A stretch of 6,208 bases of DNA from Armatimonadota bacterium (GCA_026392135.1 JAPLCR010000048.1:1-6208), one strand, 5' to 3'; positions 1-5,962 are shown, counted from the stretch's first letter. Translations and numbers: made by a program. Notes: generated from the letters alone by a model not told the origin.

Positions 1-2
1 GC

Positions 3-113
3 CGGATACGAAGTTACATCTCCACCTTGCGGAAGCAGGGCTACTCGCTCCTGCCTGCTTTACAACAACTTATACTCGGTAAGCCCATTTTTCCACAGGG
101 AGAGGGTGAGTAG
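3..113 (+). pseudogene. C-terminal end of an IS66-family transposase, cut by the window edge
   Basis: The reading frame is open from the window's left edge to TAG at 111-113 and gives 36 residues beginning RIRSYISTLRKQG and ending PIFPQGEGE. The pattern R-S-Y-[IV]-S-T-x-R-K-Q-G, followed by a short amphipathic helix (LLPALQQLILGKP), is what I know as the extreme C-terminus of IS66-family (ISBst12-type) transposases, which cut and paste the element. The other two frames give no recognisable protein. Only the tail is visible, so I cannot tell whether the gene is intact beyond the edge; it is typed as a pseudogene only because it is partial here. The call rests on recalled family sequence, not a search. 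It explains why no native gene precedes the neighbouring CDS. Confidence 0.68.
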
Positions 114-117
114 TTAC
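101..117 (+). mobile_element. Probable right end (terminal inverted repeat) of the IS66-type element
   Basis: The transposase stop codon lies within GGTGAGTAGTTAC, so the element would end ...GTTAC at 117. Read inward on the other strand this starts GTAACTACTCACC. IS66-family elements commonly begin with GTAA, and in ISBst12-type members the terminal repeat can sit against the stop codon. IS66 elements usually duplicate 8 bp of target, which would make AAAAACCT (118-125) the candidate target duplication. The left end is outside the window, so neither the inverted repeat nor the duplication can be confirmed here. Confidence 0.5.
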
Positions 118-249
118 AAAAACCTAAGATTTCTGAGGAGTCGGCAGGAATCACCGAAGGTGTTCGCGAATCTCACAATAGACCGCCTGAATGCCTCGTT
201 TTGGGTTTTTGCTAGCGCGTCATCCGGCGTAGTTGAGTAGGAGAAACCT
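118..249. other. Leader region between the IS end and the toroid-protein gene
   Basis: This 132-bp stretch carries no convincing gene and no clear -35/-10 pair on the + strand. It holds two small dyads, CACC-GAA-GGTG (152-162) and TTCGCGAA (163-170), and a T-rich run at about 199-210. It ends with the ribosome binding site AGGAG (239-243), 6 nt before the ATG at 250. If the upstream element inserted recently, it may have separated the next gene from its original promoter. Confidence 0.5.
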
Positions 250-1908
250 ATGTCTATAGAGGAAATTGTCTTACCCCTTGTTTCAACGATTCGCGCCTGC
301 CCCTACGACCTCATTGCGCGTGCCAGACTCGCGCAAGAGGCTTGCGTCTCCCTGCTCAACCCCGACCTCGCCGGTCAGCCCTACTCCTACCTCGAACTAC
401 ACACCAGTCCCCCTGTCGCGATGCACACACCTTGGGATTACGGAGACACCACAGGACATCTCCTCGAATCCCTTACCCTACTCCGAATCATGACAGGAAC
501 GGATCCCGATGAGCGTGATACGATGCTCTCCCAACATCTCTACCGCCATCAGGGCGACGACGGGCTAATCGTAGTACCCCCTACTCCCTGGACGGTGCCA
601 CACCAACCTACTGTAGAGCTAGAGTGGACTCAGCGTGGTGCACTTATGGCATGGACAACCCGCTACCTAGCCTTCGAAGACCAGTTGGCATTGGAAGCGG
701 CAGAACGACTGGTAACAGGGCTGTACCACACCGCGATATGGCACAGTGACTACTGCTGGTTCCCTGCCTCTGCACTTCCGCAGGGCGGGTGGGTAGACAG
801 ACACCCCCCCGTAGATAGGGTTGTGGATAGCCTCATCGGAGGGCAGATTGTTTTTCCGTTAGTGCGCTTCGCAAAAGCGACTAATAACGCCTACGCTAAG
901 CGTTTGGCGCACGGCTTTATTCGGTTTATTAAAGAGCGGTCAGGGGCTTTCAACAAAGAAGGACACCTCACGGCAAAGTCTGCACGTTACCTCCATAGCA
1001 ATGCAGGTTTCCTAAAAGGAGCCATGAACTATGCTGTGTGGACGGGAGACGATGACATGGTGGCGTGGGTTCAGCAGAACTACGCCCTTTTGAAAACCTT
1101 GGGAACCGATTTTGGATTTTTCCCACACAGAACGTCAGGCATAGACCGGTATCAAGGAGATATGTCGTTCCTAAAAGATATGATAGAACTCGCCATCATG
1201 CTTGCGAACGAGGTTGATCAGACCTACTATCTCGATGTAGAGCGTTTCGGACGCAATCATCTACTTGAAGCGCAACTGCTTGACCTTGACTGGGTAGATA
1301 GAGATACTGACGTTGAGTTTCCGGAAGCGATGTGGTGTGCGAACCACCCACCCGAAGGGTTACATACATTTGATCATAAAAACCCACGCCTCATGCTTCG
1401 CTCGACGGCGGCGGGTATGCGTGCCCTCTACTCAATGTGGCACAGCGCAATCCACCGTGAAGAGGAAGCAGTACGTATCAATCTTCACTTCTCACGCGAC
1501 ACGCGGTGGGCGAATGTACTCTCATCCCTTCCACGTGAAGGCTACCTTGAGGTCGTTATGAAGGCGCGGGGCGTGCTGGCAGTGCGTATTCCTGACGAGG
1601 CAACCCCTGAAGAGCTAATTGTCTACGTAAACTACAATCGACACCGGAATGAGGTACACCGAGCAGGCTATGCTTGGATTGAAGCCCTTCGGAACGGCGA
1701 TATTGTCACATTCCGATGGAAGCCCAAAGAGCGCAAAGCGAGCTACACCTTACTCGATAAAGAGTTCCAGGGAATTTGGCGCGGCGACACCTTAATGGAG
1801 ATGGAGCCGCAAGGAACCTTGAATCCACTCTATATGCGAACGTCTGAAGTAGAGACTGCACCTGCTCCCGAAATTCATGGCGTTCTTAAAGAGATAAGCC
1901 CGTTCTAA
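250..1908 (+). CDS. GH127-like (beta-L-arabinofuranosidase-type) alpha/alpha-toroid protein, probable non-canonical family member
   Basis: 552 residues, ATG start with AGGAG 6 nt upstream. There is no signal peptide, so it is probably cytoplasmic. Residues about 60-400 look like an (alpha/alpha)6 toroid: an N-terminal HTPWDYGDTTGHLLESL helix motif, then SNAGFLKGAMNYAVWTGD (250-267), TLGTDFGFFPH (283-293) and DMIELAIMLAN...YYLDVERFGRNHLLEAQL (310-343), which resembles the DM-x-x-LA...W-x-DVER-x-x-RN-x-L-x-E-x-Q region of GH127-type proteins. Residues about 405-530 look like the beta-sandwich that follows (INLHFSRDTRW, LPREGYLEVVMKARGVLAVRIPDE). In characterised GH127 enzymes an active-site Cys cluster binds zinc and supplies the nucleophile. 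Here the corresponding stretch before RALYSMW (391-397) reads LMLRSTAAGM with no Cys; the only cysteines are at 17, 32, 169 and 363. The fold assignment is fairly secure, but substrate and catalysis are not. It could be another toroid glycosidase, an epimerase-like protein or an inactive homologue. Confidence 0.68.
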   Translation: MSIEEIVLPLVSTIRACPYDLIARARLAQEACVSLLNPDLAGQPYSYLELHTSPPVAMHTPWDYGDTTGHLLESLTLLRIMTGTDPDERDTMLSQHLYRHQGDDGLIVVPPTPWTVPHQPTVELEWTQRGALMAWTTRYLAFEDQLALEAAERLVTGLYHTAIWHSDYCWFPASALPQGGWVDRHPPVDRVVDSLIGGQIVFPLVRFAKATNNAYAKRLAHGFIRFIKERSGAFNKEGHLTAKSARYLHSNAGFLKGAMNYAVWTGDDDMVAWVQQNYALLKTLGTDFGFFPHRTSGIDRYQGDMSFLKDMIELAIMLANEVDQTYYLDVERFGRNHLLEAQLLDLDWVDRDTDVEFPEAMWCANHPPEGLHTFDHKNPRLMLRSTAAGMRALYSMWHSAIHREEEAVRINLHFSRDTRWANVLSSLPREGYLEVVMKARGVLAVRIPDEATPEELIVYVNYNRHRNEVHRAGYAWIEALRNGDIVTFRWKPKERKASYTLLDKEFQGIWRGDTLMEMEPQGTLNPLYMRTSEVETAPAPEIHGVLKEISPF

Positions 1909-1954
1909 GCGTCAGTTTTGCTACGCCCTTTACCCCCTTCCCCCACACTCTGCC

Positions 1955-1990
1955 CTACCGACACCCTTTGTATGATTAAGGGGTCGGTAG
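1955..1990 (+). repeat. 13-bp inverted repeat (hairpin) between the toroid gene and mec
   Basis: CTACCGAC-A-CCCTT pairs with AAGGG-GTCGGTAG, giving 13 base pairs interrupted by a single bulged A, with a 9-nt loop (TGTATGATT). It lies 46 bp after the stop codon of the upstream gene. No T-run follows on the + strand (TGGTATATTAAC comes next), so it is not a textbook intrinsic terminator. It may still end the upstream transcript, or it may act as an operator, because its right arm abuts the candidate -10 box at 1994-1999. Confidence 0.6.
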
Positions 1991-1999
1991 TGGTATATT
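1991..1999 (+). promoter_or_regulatory. Candidate extended -10 promoter for the mec-moeZ unit
   Basis: TGG-TATATT gives a TGn extension plus a five-of-six match to TATAAT. No good -35 box stands 16-18 bp upstream, where the hairpin lies, but extended -10 promoters can work without one. The predicted start near 2006 leaves a leader of about 100 nt before the TTG start of mec. An 11-bp direct repeat, ACACTCTGCCC, occurs at 1945-1955 and 2010-2020, bracketing the hairpin and this box. Confidence 0.4.
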
Positions 2000-2094
2000 A
2001 ACTACAGATACACTCTGCCCCGCCTATGTGTTAGGTGCAACGAGTCCCCAATTCGCGACATTCCCACATAAGACCGAACTTTTGGAGAGATTTC

Positions 2095-2098
2095 GAGG
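2095..2098 (+). promoter_or_regulatory. Ribosome binding site that fixes the TTG start of mec
   Basis: GAGG lies 9 nt upstream of TTG (2108-2110). In the same frame a TAG stop at 2099-2101 blocks any earlier start. No ATG or GTG occurs before the conserved N-terminal region, so TTG is the only start that keeps the full JAMM domain. Confidence 0.65.
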
Positions 2099-2107
2099 TA
2101 GAATCTT

Positions 2108-2527
2108 TTGATACAATTAACGCAAGCACAGGAGCAAGCGATTCGCGCACATGGTGCGAAAGAGTTTCCGCTCGAATGTTGTGGTGCTATCATGGGTGTT
2201 GTGCAGAACGGTGTGAAGATAGTTCAAGAGATTCGCTGGCTTGTAAATACGCAGGAAAACGAGCGCCAACGACGCTTTTTGATTGCACCAGAGACAATGC
2301 GTAATCTAATGGCAGAGGAAGTACATACTGGTAAAACCGTACTCGGATTTTACCATTCACACCCAAACCACCCCGCCGTCCCGAGCGCAACAGACAGACT
2401 GTGGGCTTGGGAGTGGTGGACGTATATTATCGTGTCAGTGCAAAACGGCGTTCCTGCTGAGATGACAGCATGGCGATTAGAAGATGAACTAGCGGACTTT
2501 GCAGAAGAGGCAATCGTGATAATATGA
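2108..2527 (+). CDS. mec: JAMM/MPN+ zinc metallopeptidase of the Mec type
   Basis: 139 residues, close to the usual length of stand-alone bacterial Mec/JAB proteins. All JAMM zinc-site residues are visible: catalytic Glu23 in FPLECCGAIMG, and His83, His85, Ser93 and Asp96 in GFYHSHPNHPAVPSATD (the H-x-H-P...S-x-x-D motif). Asp96, His83 and His85 would bind zinc, while Glu23 activates water and Ser93 stabilises the intermediate. In actinobacteria the Mec homologue cleaves cysteine from the C-terminus of the sulfur carrier CysO; other members trim MoaD- or ThiS-like carriers. There is no signal peptide, so it should act in the cytoplasm. Translation starts at TTG with GAGG 9 nt upstream. The E1-rhodanese gene starts 49 bp downstream on the same strand, which suggests co-transcription and a shared sulfur-carrier pathway. 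No carrier gene is present in the window. Confidence in family is high; the exact substrate is inferred. Confidence 0.92.
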   Translation: MIQLTQAQEQAIRAHGAKEFPLECCGAIMGVVQNGVKIVQEIRWLVNTQENERQRRFLIAPETMRNLMAEEVHTGKTVLGFYHSHPNHPAVPSATDRLWAWEWWTYIIVSVQNGVPAEMTAWRLEDELADFAEEAIVII

Positions 2528-2549
2528 GCAGGGCGCATGGATGCTCTGC
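2528..2549 (+). repeat. Small hairpin in the mec-moeZ intergenic gap
   Basis: Immediately after the mec stop codon, GCAGGGC pairs with GCTCTGC (7 pairs, one G-U) around an 8-nt loop. No T-run follows, and the next gene's ribosome binding site (GAAGGA, 2561-2566) is close behind. It is therefore more likely an intra-operon structure affecting mRNA stability or processing than a terminator. Confidence 0.35.
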
Positions 2550-2576
2550 CAATCTGGAAAGAAGGATTAAGCAATT

Positions 2577-3785
2577 ATGGCAACGACGGCACTCCCCAAT
2601 TCGGTGGGAGTTATCTCAGACGAGCGCGGCGAGGCGGCAGAACTAAGCAACGAAGAGATTCTGCGCTATAGCCGCCATCTTATTCTGCCGGAGGTAAACC
2701 TTGACGGGCAGAAAAAGCTACGCGCAGCAAGAGTGCTTTGTATTGGTACGGGCGGACTTGGATCACCCTTGACGCTCTATCTTGCTGCCGCAGGTGTTGG
2801 TACTATTGGACTGGTGGATTTTGATACGGTTGATCTGACCAATCTACAACGCCAAATCGTCCACGGTACCAAGGATGTTGGGCGTCCCAAAATTGTATCG
2901 GCTCAAGAGAGACTGTCAGACATCAACCCACACGTAAACCTTGTGATGTATGAGGCAATGTTCACCTCCGAAAATGCGATGGAGATAGCGAAAGACTACG
3001 ACATCATTATTGACGGCACCGATAATTTCCCAACCCGATACCTCACCAATGACGTATGCGTACTACTGGGTAAGCCAAACGTCTACGGCTCTATCTTCCG
3101 ATTTGAGGGGCAAGCCTCCGTTTTTTGGGCTGAGCATGGACCCTGTTACCGCTGTTTGTATCCAGAACCTCCTCCACCCGGCATGGTTCCCTCCTGTGCA
3201 GAGGGCGGCGTGCTAGGCGTGCTACCCGGAATTGTAGGCTGTATTCAGGCGGCAGAAGCCATCAAGCTGATTCTGGGTGTAGGCAATCCACTCATTGGTA
3301 GGCTTTTGACCTTCAACGCCCTCAAAATGCAGTTCCGCGAGTTGCGCTTACGACGTGACCCAGAATGCCCGATTTGTGGCGAAAACCGAACCATTACCGA
3401 ACTTATTGACTACGAGCAGTTCTGCGGCATTCGCGGTGAAGAGGCTCCCCCAGAAGAGGTAGACGTGAACGAAGAGATTACTGTTCTTGAACTCAAAGCG
3501 CGTATGGACGCGGGCGAAAAACTGACCGTTATTGATGTACGCGAACCTTATGAGTATGCAATAGCGCGTATTCCGGGCACGAAGTTGATTCCGTTGGGGC
3601 AGATTGAGGAGCGGAGCGGCGAACTTGACCCAGAGACGGAGATAATTCTCCAGTGCCGTTCTGGGAAACGTAGCGCAGATGCGCTGAACCGCTTGAAAGC
3701 AAAGGGCTTTACGCAACTGAAAAACCTTGTGGGCGGTGTACTTGCATGGAGTGATGAGGTAGACCCTTCCGTTCCTAAATACTAA
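2577..3785 (+). CDS. moeZ: MoeB/MoeZ-like E1 adenylyltransferase fused to a rhodanese sulfurtransferase
   Basis: 402 residues, ATG with GAAGGA 10 nt upstream. Residues about 25-265 form the ThiF/MoeB adenylation domain: LSNEEILRYSRHLILPEV, the ATP loop G-T-G-G-L-G (57-62), VDFDTVDLTNLQRQ (80-93) and DGTDNFPTRY (146-155). Two Cys pairs, C190/C193 and C264/C267, form the structural zinc site. Cys207 in VPSCAEGGVLG sits where Uba4/MOCS3-type proteins carry their conserved Cys. Residues about 300-400 form a rhodanese domain with IDVREPYEY and the active-site loop CRSGKRS, Cys360 carrying the persulfide. By family, the enzyme adenylates the C-terminal Gly-Gly of a small carrier (MoaD, CysO or ThiS type) and converts it to a thiocarboxylate for molybdopterin, cysteine or thiamine synthesis or tRNA thiolation. 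The mec gene just upstream points to the CysO-Mec style of pathway. All key residues are present. The carrier it serves cannot be told from this window. Confidence 0.93.
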   Translation: MATTALPNSVGVISDERGEAAELSNEEILRYSRHLILPEVNLDGQKKLRAARVLCIGTGGLGSPLTLYLAAAGVGTIGLVDFDTVDLTNLQRQIVHGTKDVGRPKIVSAQERLSDINPHVNLVMYEAMFTSENAMEIAKDYDIIIDGTDNFPTRYLTNDVCVLLGKPNVYGSIFRFEGQASVFWAEHGPCYRCLYPEPPPPGMVPSCAEGGVLGVLPGIVGCIQAAEAIKLILGVGNPLIGRLLTFNALKMQFRELRLRRDPECPICGENRTITELIDYEQFCGIRGEEAPPEEVDVNEEITVLELKARMDAGEKLTVIDVREPYEYAIARIPGTKLIPLGQIEERSGELDPETEIILQCRSGKRSADALNRLKAKGFTQLKNLVGGVLAWSDEVDPSVPKY

Positions 3786-3821
3786 GCCTACCTACTCTCT
3801 TACCAAACCACCTGCGTTTCC

Positions 3822-3850
3822 AGCCCTTCTCTCAACTTTGGAGAAGGGCT
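3822..3850 (+). terminator. Probable terminator after moeZ
   Basis: AGCCCTTCTC (3822-3831) pairs perfectly with GAGAAGGGCT (3841-3850) around a 9-nt loop, giving a 10-bp stem 36 bp after the moeZ stop. It is followed on the + strand by TTCTGGTT, an imperfect U-tract. On the opposite strand the stem is followed by GGAAAC, so it fits rightward termination better. It lies between convergent genes and may also block leftward read-through from the HEAT-like gene. A second weak pairing, TTCTGG (3851-3856) with CCAGAA (3873-3878), lies next to it. Confidence 0.6.
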
Positions 3851-3892
3851 TTCTGGTTACGCTGCCTTTCAGCCAGAACCTAACGCCTATTT

Positions 3893-3905
3893 TGTACAGT
3901 GTACA
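3893..3905. repeat. TGTACA-G-TGTACA symmetric motif
   Basis: Two copies of the self-palindromic hexamer TGTACA are separated by one G, so the site is both a tandem and an inverted repeat. It lies 21 bp beyond the stop of the (-) gene ending at 3927 and about 43 bp beyond the moeZ terminator. It resembles a small operator but has no promoter beside it, and may be chance. Confidence 0.3.
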
Positions 3906-3926
3906 GGATGCTACGTGCCTCGACCG

Positions 3927-5207
3927 CTACTCAATCGGACGCAGAAGCTGTTGCTCCTCTTCAAGGTCAGGCTTACTCTGCGCGGGGCGCAGGAGGGTTT
4001 GTGTCTCTTCTGGGCGGTGGGAGGCGCGTAGTAGCTCTAGCCTTGCGCTATGTGCCTCGGTTCGTTCTTCGATGTGAGGGTATACGCGCTTTGCTTCTGC
4101 CTTCACTGCGCTGGCTACATGATTTACGGTCAGTTCACGTACTCTATCTAATGCCTCTTCTCTCCCTACCAGCTCTAATCCTTTGAGGGCGGCTATCGTA
4201 AACTCTATTGAATAGCGTTCGAGGCTTCGTACTAACCAGAGGCGATCAAGTAGTTCAAAGGCTTCCGTATCTTCGGGGGAGAGTAGCGCGAAGTGGGAAG
4301 CAAGGAGTGCGTGATACTCCGGCATTCGCTCTATATTTGGCAGAGTACGAAGGCGCAAAATGTCGGCAAGATTTCGTTTGTTGGGAATGAGAGCGAGCGC
4401 GTTGAGTGCCTCCTGAACCATCTCAGCGTTATTGAGCCACTCTTTTTTCTGACGATACCACCCACTGAGATATTTTTTGAATAGATAGATGGGAATGAAA
4501 TAGAATGCCCACGCCGATAGAAATGCCCCCCACGAAAACACAACCTCAAAATCTGGTAGGCTGTTCATAACAAAATAGACTGTTATCCCCACTCCTGCAA
4601 AGAGGGTACAGGAGACGGAATCGTTCGCAGGCATACTCAGCATATCGCCCTTCACAACGGCGAATAGTGCCGAAGTCGCACGTTTGTCGCGAAGTTCACC
4701 CAGCAGGCGAATGAGGCGCTTGATGCCTGCCTTCTTGGCAGGGTCTTCTGTATAGTAAACGGAACGGAGCCTCTGAATCAGCAGTGAGAGGGGCTTCTTG
4801 CCCTTACTGTGCAGGTAAAGCATGATTCGCGCAACGACATCCTCACTTTCAATGAATAGGGATGATACAAGTATAGGTAGAGCAACTTCGTCTGGAGCCT
4901 GCTCAAAGATATCAAGCACTTTGTGCCGAATTTTAAGGATTTCTTCATCGGCTTTTGCAGTGTAGGTGAAGTCGTTGGGATTCAGGTCGAGGATATTGGT
5001 AAGTTGGTTACGAAAGGCATACACCATCGAAGAATCTATCTCGTCAAGAGTCTCTTGGCACTTATCGAAATTGCCTTTCTGCCAGTTCCTACGAAGGCGG
5101 CGTTTTGCCCGCTTGACAAACTCTTTGTCAAGTTTAGGTACAAGGGCATCTCGCCCCTCCACCGGTTCGTCCTCTTCTCCTATGTCCTCAAGGTGCTTCC
5201 TCTTCAT
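3927..5207 (-). CDS. Hypothetical membrane protein with two transmembrane helices and flanking HEAT-like helical regions
   Basis: 426 residues; ATG at 5207 with GGAGA 10 nt upstream on the (-) strand. I do not recognise a named family. Residues 1-45 are highly charged, acidic then strongly basic (KRAKRRLRRNWQKG). Residues about 45-190 are helical; AGIKRLIRLLGELRDKRATS and the following ALFAVV (160-185) have the look of a HEAT repeat. Two hydrophobic helices follow at about 198-216 and 222-243, with a short acidic turn (PDFE) between them, which would put both helical domains on the same side of the membrane, probably the cytoplasm. Residues about 255-385 are again helical and HEAT-like (IEFTIAALKGLELVGREEALDRV). 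The tail repeats LLRP at 405-408 and 421-424 in a Gln/Glu-rich context. HEAT repeats usually bind proteins, so a scaffold role is plausible, but no catalytic motif is visible. It stands alone, 282 bp downstream of the GNAT gene and convergent with moeZ. Confidence 0.8.
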   Translation of the reverse strand: MKRKHLEDIGEEDEPVEGRDALVPKLDKEFVKRAKRRLRRNWQKGNFDKCQETLDEIDSSMVYAFRNQLTNILDLNPNDFTYTAKADEEILKIRHKVLDIFEQAPDEVALPILVSSLFIESEDVVARIMLYLHSKGKKPLSLLIQRLRSVYYTEDPAKKAGIKRLIRLLGELRDKRATSALFAVVKGDMLSMPANDSVSCTLFAGVGITVYFVMNSLPDFEVVFSWGAFLSAWAFYFIPIYLFKKYLSGWYRQKKEWLNNAEMVQEALNALALIPNKRNLADILRLRTLPNIERMPEYHALLASHFALLSPEDTEAFELLDRLWLVRSLERYSIEFTIAALKGLELVGREEALDRVRELTVNHVASAVKAEAKRVYPHIEERTEAHSARLELLRASHRPEETQTLLRPAQSKPDLEEEQQLLRPIE

Positions 5208-5474
5208 ATGTCTGATTTCTCCAAAGGATGCAGAAGTTCCTGCCCTTACTGCGAGTCGCTAGAGTGCCCCTAGTTTAAATTGCCCTATCTGCACTTCGTA
5301 CAACATCGGCAAAGCCTGGACGTTGGTCACTACATTGATGGAGAAGGCTCTCGCACATTAGCCCCCCTGTACAAGGAAGTTTGTGTCAACCGCTTTGAGC
5401 CACACGCCGCAGAAACAGAAGTCACTTCTACATAAAACACAATAAAACTACTTACTTATTACTCATTGAAATAA

Positions 5475-5495
5475 ATATAGTAGCTACTACTATAT
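5475..5495 (-). terminator. AT-rich hairpin at the end of the GNAT gene, possible weak terminator
   Basis: ATATAGTAG (5475-5483) pairs with CTACTATAT (5487-5495) in a 9-bp stem around a 3-nt loop. The same bases also contain a perfect 12-bp palindrome, TAGTAGCTACTA (5478-5489). The stem includes the GNAT stop codon (5490-5492). On the (-) strand it is followed by TTATTT, a partial U-tract. The stem has few G-C pairs, so termination would be weak. It lies at the edge of a markedly AT-rich stretch (about 5430-5500). Confidence 0.35.
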
Positions 5496-5939
5496 ATAAT
5501 CTAAGCCCAATTCAAAGTGGCAGTCGCCATCCCAATACCCCAGAATGCGGAAGCCATAGCGAATATAGAAGGATATCGCGGAGTCCCACGTCTCGGTCGT
5601 CTCTACCTTTAGAGAGCGATAGCCGCGCCTCCGCGCCTCTTCACAGAGTGCATCAAGTATTTTGCTCCCGATTCCCTCACCACGCCGCTCTTTTGAAACT
5701 GTCATTCGCACGACCCGCGCCGATTCTACACTCTCCGGTAGGATGGCTCCCGTTCCAATCACGCGCCCTTTCTCTAATGCAACCGCAAAATACCCCTCCC
5801 GATATGCTTCGGTTATGTCGCGAATATCTGGGTTGAGGCTAGCATCAAGGGAACCCCATCGTTCAGACAGATACGCCTCGATTAAACCCCTAACCTCCTT
5901 TTGAAACTCTCGGCAAAACGGTTCGACAGTAGTACTCAT
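5490..5939 (-). CDS. GNAT-family N-acetyltransferase
   Basis: 149 residues, typical for a single-domain GNAT. Start chosen at ATG 5939, which has AAGGAG (5945-5950) 5 nt upstream and a promoter just behind it. The frame stays open upstream to an ATG at 6101, but the added 54 residues would run across that promoter and do not look like a GNAT domain. Motif A is clear: VVRMTVSKERRGEGIGSKIL (76-95), with the acetyl-CoA pyrophosphate loop R-R-G-E-G-I-G at 85-91 and the helix continuing to EEARRRGY. Motif B follows as LKVETTETWDSAISFYIRYGF (110-130), with the common A-x-x-F-Y-x-R-x-G-F signature. Strand beta-2/3 residues lie in YFAVALEKGRVIGTGAIL (50-67). It would transfer an acetyl group from acetyl-CoA to an amine in the cytoplasm; the substrate cannot be predicted. 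It is transcribed alone, with no functional tie to its neighbours. Confidence 0.9.
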   Translation of the reverse strand: MSTTVEPFCREFQKEVRGLIEAYLSERWGSLDASLNPDIRDITEAYREGYFAVALEKGRVIGTGAILPESVESARVVRMTVSKERRGEGIGSKILDALCEEARRRGYRSLKVETTETWDSAISFYIRYGFRILGYWDGDCHFELGLDYI

Positions 5940-5944
5940 TACCT

Positions 5945-5950
5945 CTCCTT
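5945..5950 (-). promoter_or_regulatory. Ribosome binding site of the GNAT gene
   Basis: AAGGAG on the (-) strand lies 5 nt before ATG at 5939. Together with the promoter at 5973-6000 it decides for the 149-residue start and against the upstream in-frame ATG at 6101. Confidence 0.7.
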
Positions 5951-5962
5951 GGGATGCTGGTT

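Noticed and set aside
2035..2304. 89-codon + frame overlapping the start of mec, considered as the missing sulfur carrier
   Set aside because: It has no Gly-Gly end and no beta-grasp pattern. Most of it is the mec sequence read out of frame.
3348..3716. 122-codon open frame on the - strand inside the moeZ gene
   Set aside because: It lies wholly antisense to well-conserved E1/rhodanese coding sequence, has no recognisable motifs and is a coding shadow.
4923..5273. 116-codon open frame on the + strand over the start of the HEAT-like gene
   Set aside because: It mirrors the (-) strand coding region, has no domain I recognise and has low-complexity Cys/Ser-rich ends. It is a shadow of the 426-residue gene.
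5379..5384. Perfect TTGACA -35 box on the - strand upstream of the HEAT-like gene
   Set aside because: No -10-like hexamer stands 16-18 bp downstream; that position holds a G-run. I do not call it a promoter.
5417..5429. AGAAGT-C-ACTTCT dyad
   Set aside because: The 6-bp arms are not placed against any promoter box or gene end, so nothing supports a function.
5466..5500. Antisense promoter TTGAAA ... TATAAT on the + strand
   Set aside because: The spacing is 23 bp (19 bp to the alternative TATATA), outside the usual range, and the segment is AT-rich, so such matches are expected by chance.
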